Below, piece by piece: positions 30,302-31,417 of a DNA stretch of 31,417 bases. The DNA lies in assembly GCA_964426415.1 (NCBI GenBank), contig CAYRQM010000020.1, positions 1-31,417 on the forward strand. Direction: 5' to 3'. Under the pieces are notes generated by a model. That model did no database searches, was not told the DNA's origin, and was given only the letters and a program-made list of their open reading frames with translations. Position 1 is the first letter of the stretch, and the number at the start of each line of letters is the position of its first letter. The position numbers and the translations under genes are program-made. Origin of the DNA: UBA3792 sp964426415 (GTDB lineage: Bacteria; Bacillota; Clostridia; Christensenellales; CAG-138).

Positions 30302-30613
30302 CCAATTAGTGTTTGCAGCATCACCAACAGTAAGGATTCAGCCGGATTTGCAGCCAAGCAGCGGCACCCCCTGCTAACCTGCCGCGCTTACAAGGAAGAG
30401 AAGAACATGAGCGAGAAGTGGTCGAGCAGCGCGGTGTTTGCCGAAGCAACTGTGCTGTTCCGCTTCCGCTGCTGTCCCGGGATCTCCATTTCTACACGGG
30501 ATGTTATTGTCTGCGATAACGTCCAGTACGACATCATCAGCGTGGAAGATGTTCGCGGACGCAGCATGTATTATCAGGTGCTTGCTAAGAGCTCGGAGGC
30601 GTCAAATGGCTGA
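30296..30613 (+). CDS. Phage head-closure protein, 5' end fused to the sigma remnant
   Basis: About 105 residues match small head-tail adaptor/head-closure proteins of siphophages. The sequence opens SVCSITNSKDSAGFAAKQ, continues with FAEATVLFRFRCCPGI, and the end has VEDVRGRSMYYQVLA. Such proteins join the portal ring to the tail. Its own start codon is missing: the frame continues upstream into the sigma remnant, so the open frame as it stands would start at GTG 30197 (138 residues). Its stop overlaps the next phage gene by eight bases, as in an intact phage operon. Confidence 0.75.
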   Translation: MTPISVCSITNSKDSAGFAAKQRHPLLTCRAYKEEKNMSEKWSSSAVFAEATVLFRFRCCPGISISTRDVIVCDNVQYDIISVEDVRGRSMYYQVLAKSSEASNG

Positions 30614-31037
30614 TGTCGAGATAAGGATGCCCACCGAGCTGCTGGAGCGCCTATCGAAGCTCGGCTCACGGCAGGATGAGGTCAGCGCAAGGGTGCTGGA
30701 AGCCGGTGCAGAGGTACTGGAAGCAAAAATGCGTTCATCACTGGCGGCCGCAGTTGGTAAGGACACGAAATACGAGTCCAGATCGACGGGTGAGCTGTTG
30801 GGTGCGCTCGGCACCTCACCCGTACTCGTCGACAGGAACGGCAACAGCAATATCAAGGTGGGATTTTCGGAACCGCACTCGGGCGGTGTCAGCAATGCAA
30901 AGCTCGCATCCATTATCGAATATGGTAAGTATGGTCAGCAGCCAAAGCCCTTTCGAAAGCGCGCGCGGGCGGCAGCAAAAGCACCGGTGCGCAATGCAAT
31001 GATGGCAAAGCTGGAAGAGGAGCTGTCGAAGATATGA
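30606..31037 (+). CDS. HK97 gp10-like phage protein
   Basis: This 143-residue protein resembles HK97-gp10 family proteins, encoded between the head-closure and tail genes of siphophages and involved in head-tail joining. Signs are a helical N-terminus (VEIRMPTELLERLSKLGS), the middle STGELLGALGTSP and VGFSEPHSGGVSNAKLA, and the late YGKYGQQPKPFRKRA, the typical family ending. GGAGG precedes ATG 30606. It overlaps both neighbours by a few bases. Confidence 0.85.
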   Translation: MADVEIRMPTELLERLSKLGSRQDEVSARVLEAGAEVLEAKMRSSLAAAVGKDTKYESRSTGELLGALGTSPVLVDRNGNSNIKVGFSEPHSGGVSNAKLASIIEYGKYGQQPKPFRKRARAAAKAPVRNAMMAKLEEELSKI

Positions 31038-31378
31038 GTATTCTTGAAGAACTAAAAACACTCGTCGAGGGTCTGGGAATCCGTGTGGAAACCGGTGTAT
31101 TTTCAGAGCCCGCACCCGACACCTATGTGGTATTGACGCCGCTGACGGACACTTTTTCACTGTACTGTGATAATCGTCCTTCCCTTGACATCAATGAAGT
31201 ACGCATTTCGCTGTTCAGCAAAAGCAACTATCTTCGGCTGAAAAACGATCTTGGGGGTTCCCTGCTCGACGGTGATTTCACCATTACAGACCGGCGCTAT
31301 GTCGGATATGAAGAGGATACCGGCTACCATCACTACGCGGTGGATGCAGCCAAACTATACGAAATGGAGGAACAGTAA
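31034..31378 (+). CDS. Phage tail-completion/minor structural protein
   Basis: This 114-residue protein lies between the gp10-like gene and the tail-tube gene, the usual place of the tail terminator. It includes IRVETGVFSEPAPDTYVVLT and ITDRRYVGYEEDTGYHHYAV, a pattern I associate with tail-completion proteins of clostridial siphophages. Its start overlaps the previous stop as ATGA. Confidence 0.75.
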   Translation: MSILEELKTLVEGLGIRVETGVFSEPAPDTYVVLTPLTDTFSLYCDNRPSLDINEVRISLFSKSNYLRLKNDLGGSLLDGDFTITDRRYVGYEEDTGYHHYAVDAAKLYEMEEQ

Positions 31379-31417
31379 ATGGCAACGATTGGTCTTGACA
31401 GACTATACTACGCGAAA
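31379..31417 (+). CDS. Phage major tail protein, first 13 codons
   Basis: ATG 31379 has GGAGG eight bases upstream and opens MATIGLDRLYYAK, a start typical of phi13-like major tail proteins. The rest is beyond the window. Confidence 0.65.
   Translation, partial: MATIGLDRLYYAK

Overview
The window looks like chromosome from a moderately GC-rich anaerobic member of the Clostridia (Bacillota). The signs are the ireB-ruvX-DUF1292 operon, the dusB-greA-lysS order, the mreC-mreD-PBP2 cell-shape operon, near-universal strong Shine-Dalgarno sites, and an aldo/keto reductase carrying two 4Fe-4S motifs. No rRNA, tRNA or CRISPR array was seen. The species cannot be named from the sequence alone.

Layout. 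1-2.3 kb: manganese exporter (MntP), acyl-ACP thioesterase and ZIP metal transporter, all plus strand. 2.3-2.77 kb: gene-free repeat mosaic. 2.8-8.0 kb: two minus-strand housekeeping operons (membrane protein-dusB-greA-lysS, and ireB-ruvX-DUF1292). 8.1-18.6 kb: a NitT/TauT-type ABC importer split in two. Its lipoprotein lies at 8.1 kb and its ATPase and permease at 17.1 kb. Between them is a minus-strand block of glycogen phosphorylase, an NlpC/P60 wall hydrolase, PBP2, MreD, MreC and a small membrane protein. 18.7-20.6 kb: a zinc-ribbon protein and an EamA-type exporter. 20.6-21.4 kb: a second repeat mosaic, related to the first.

21.4-30.1 kb is an accessory region of small regulator-plus-effector units: a 59-residue single-EF-hand protein; an azoreductase-like flavoprotein divergent from an AraC/GyrI-type regulator; a PTPS/QueD-like protein that lacks the catalytic cysteine and carries a zinc ribbon, behind a long leader; the Fe-S aldo/keto reductase and an MmcQ/YjbR protein; a TetR regulator divergent from a membrane protein through overlapping promoters; a MarR regulator coupled to a flavin-reductase protein with a PCP_red-like C-terminus; and a 7-TM protein resembling membrane terpene cyclases.

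At about 30.3 kb the first 34-35 codons of an ECF sigma factor run in frame into a phage head-closure gene. HK97-gp10-like, tail and major-tail genes follow to the end of the window. This is either a deletion or insertion scar or an assembly chimera.

Promoters are unusually readable: most have 17-bp spacing, and 11 of about 16 use TATACT as the -10 box. The best candidates for new biology are the Cys-less PTPS-like protein with its leader, the MarR/flavin-reductase/PCP_red operon with the adjacent 7-TM protein, and the nested palindromic repeat family.
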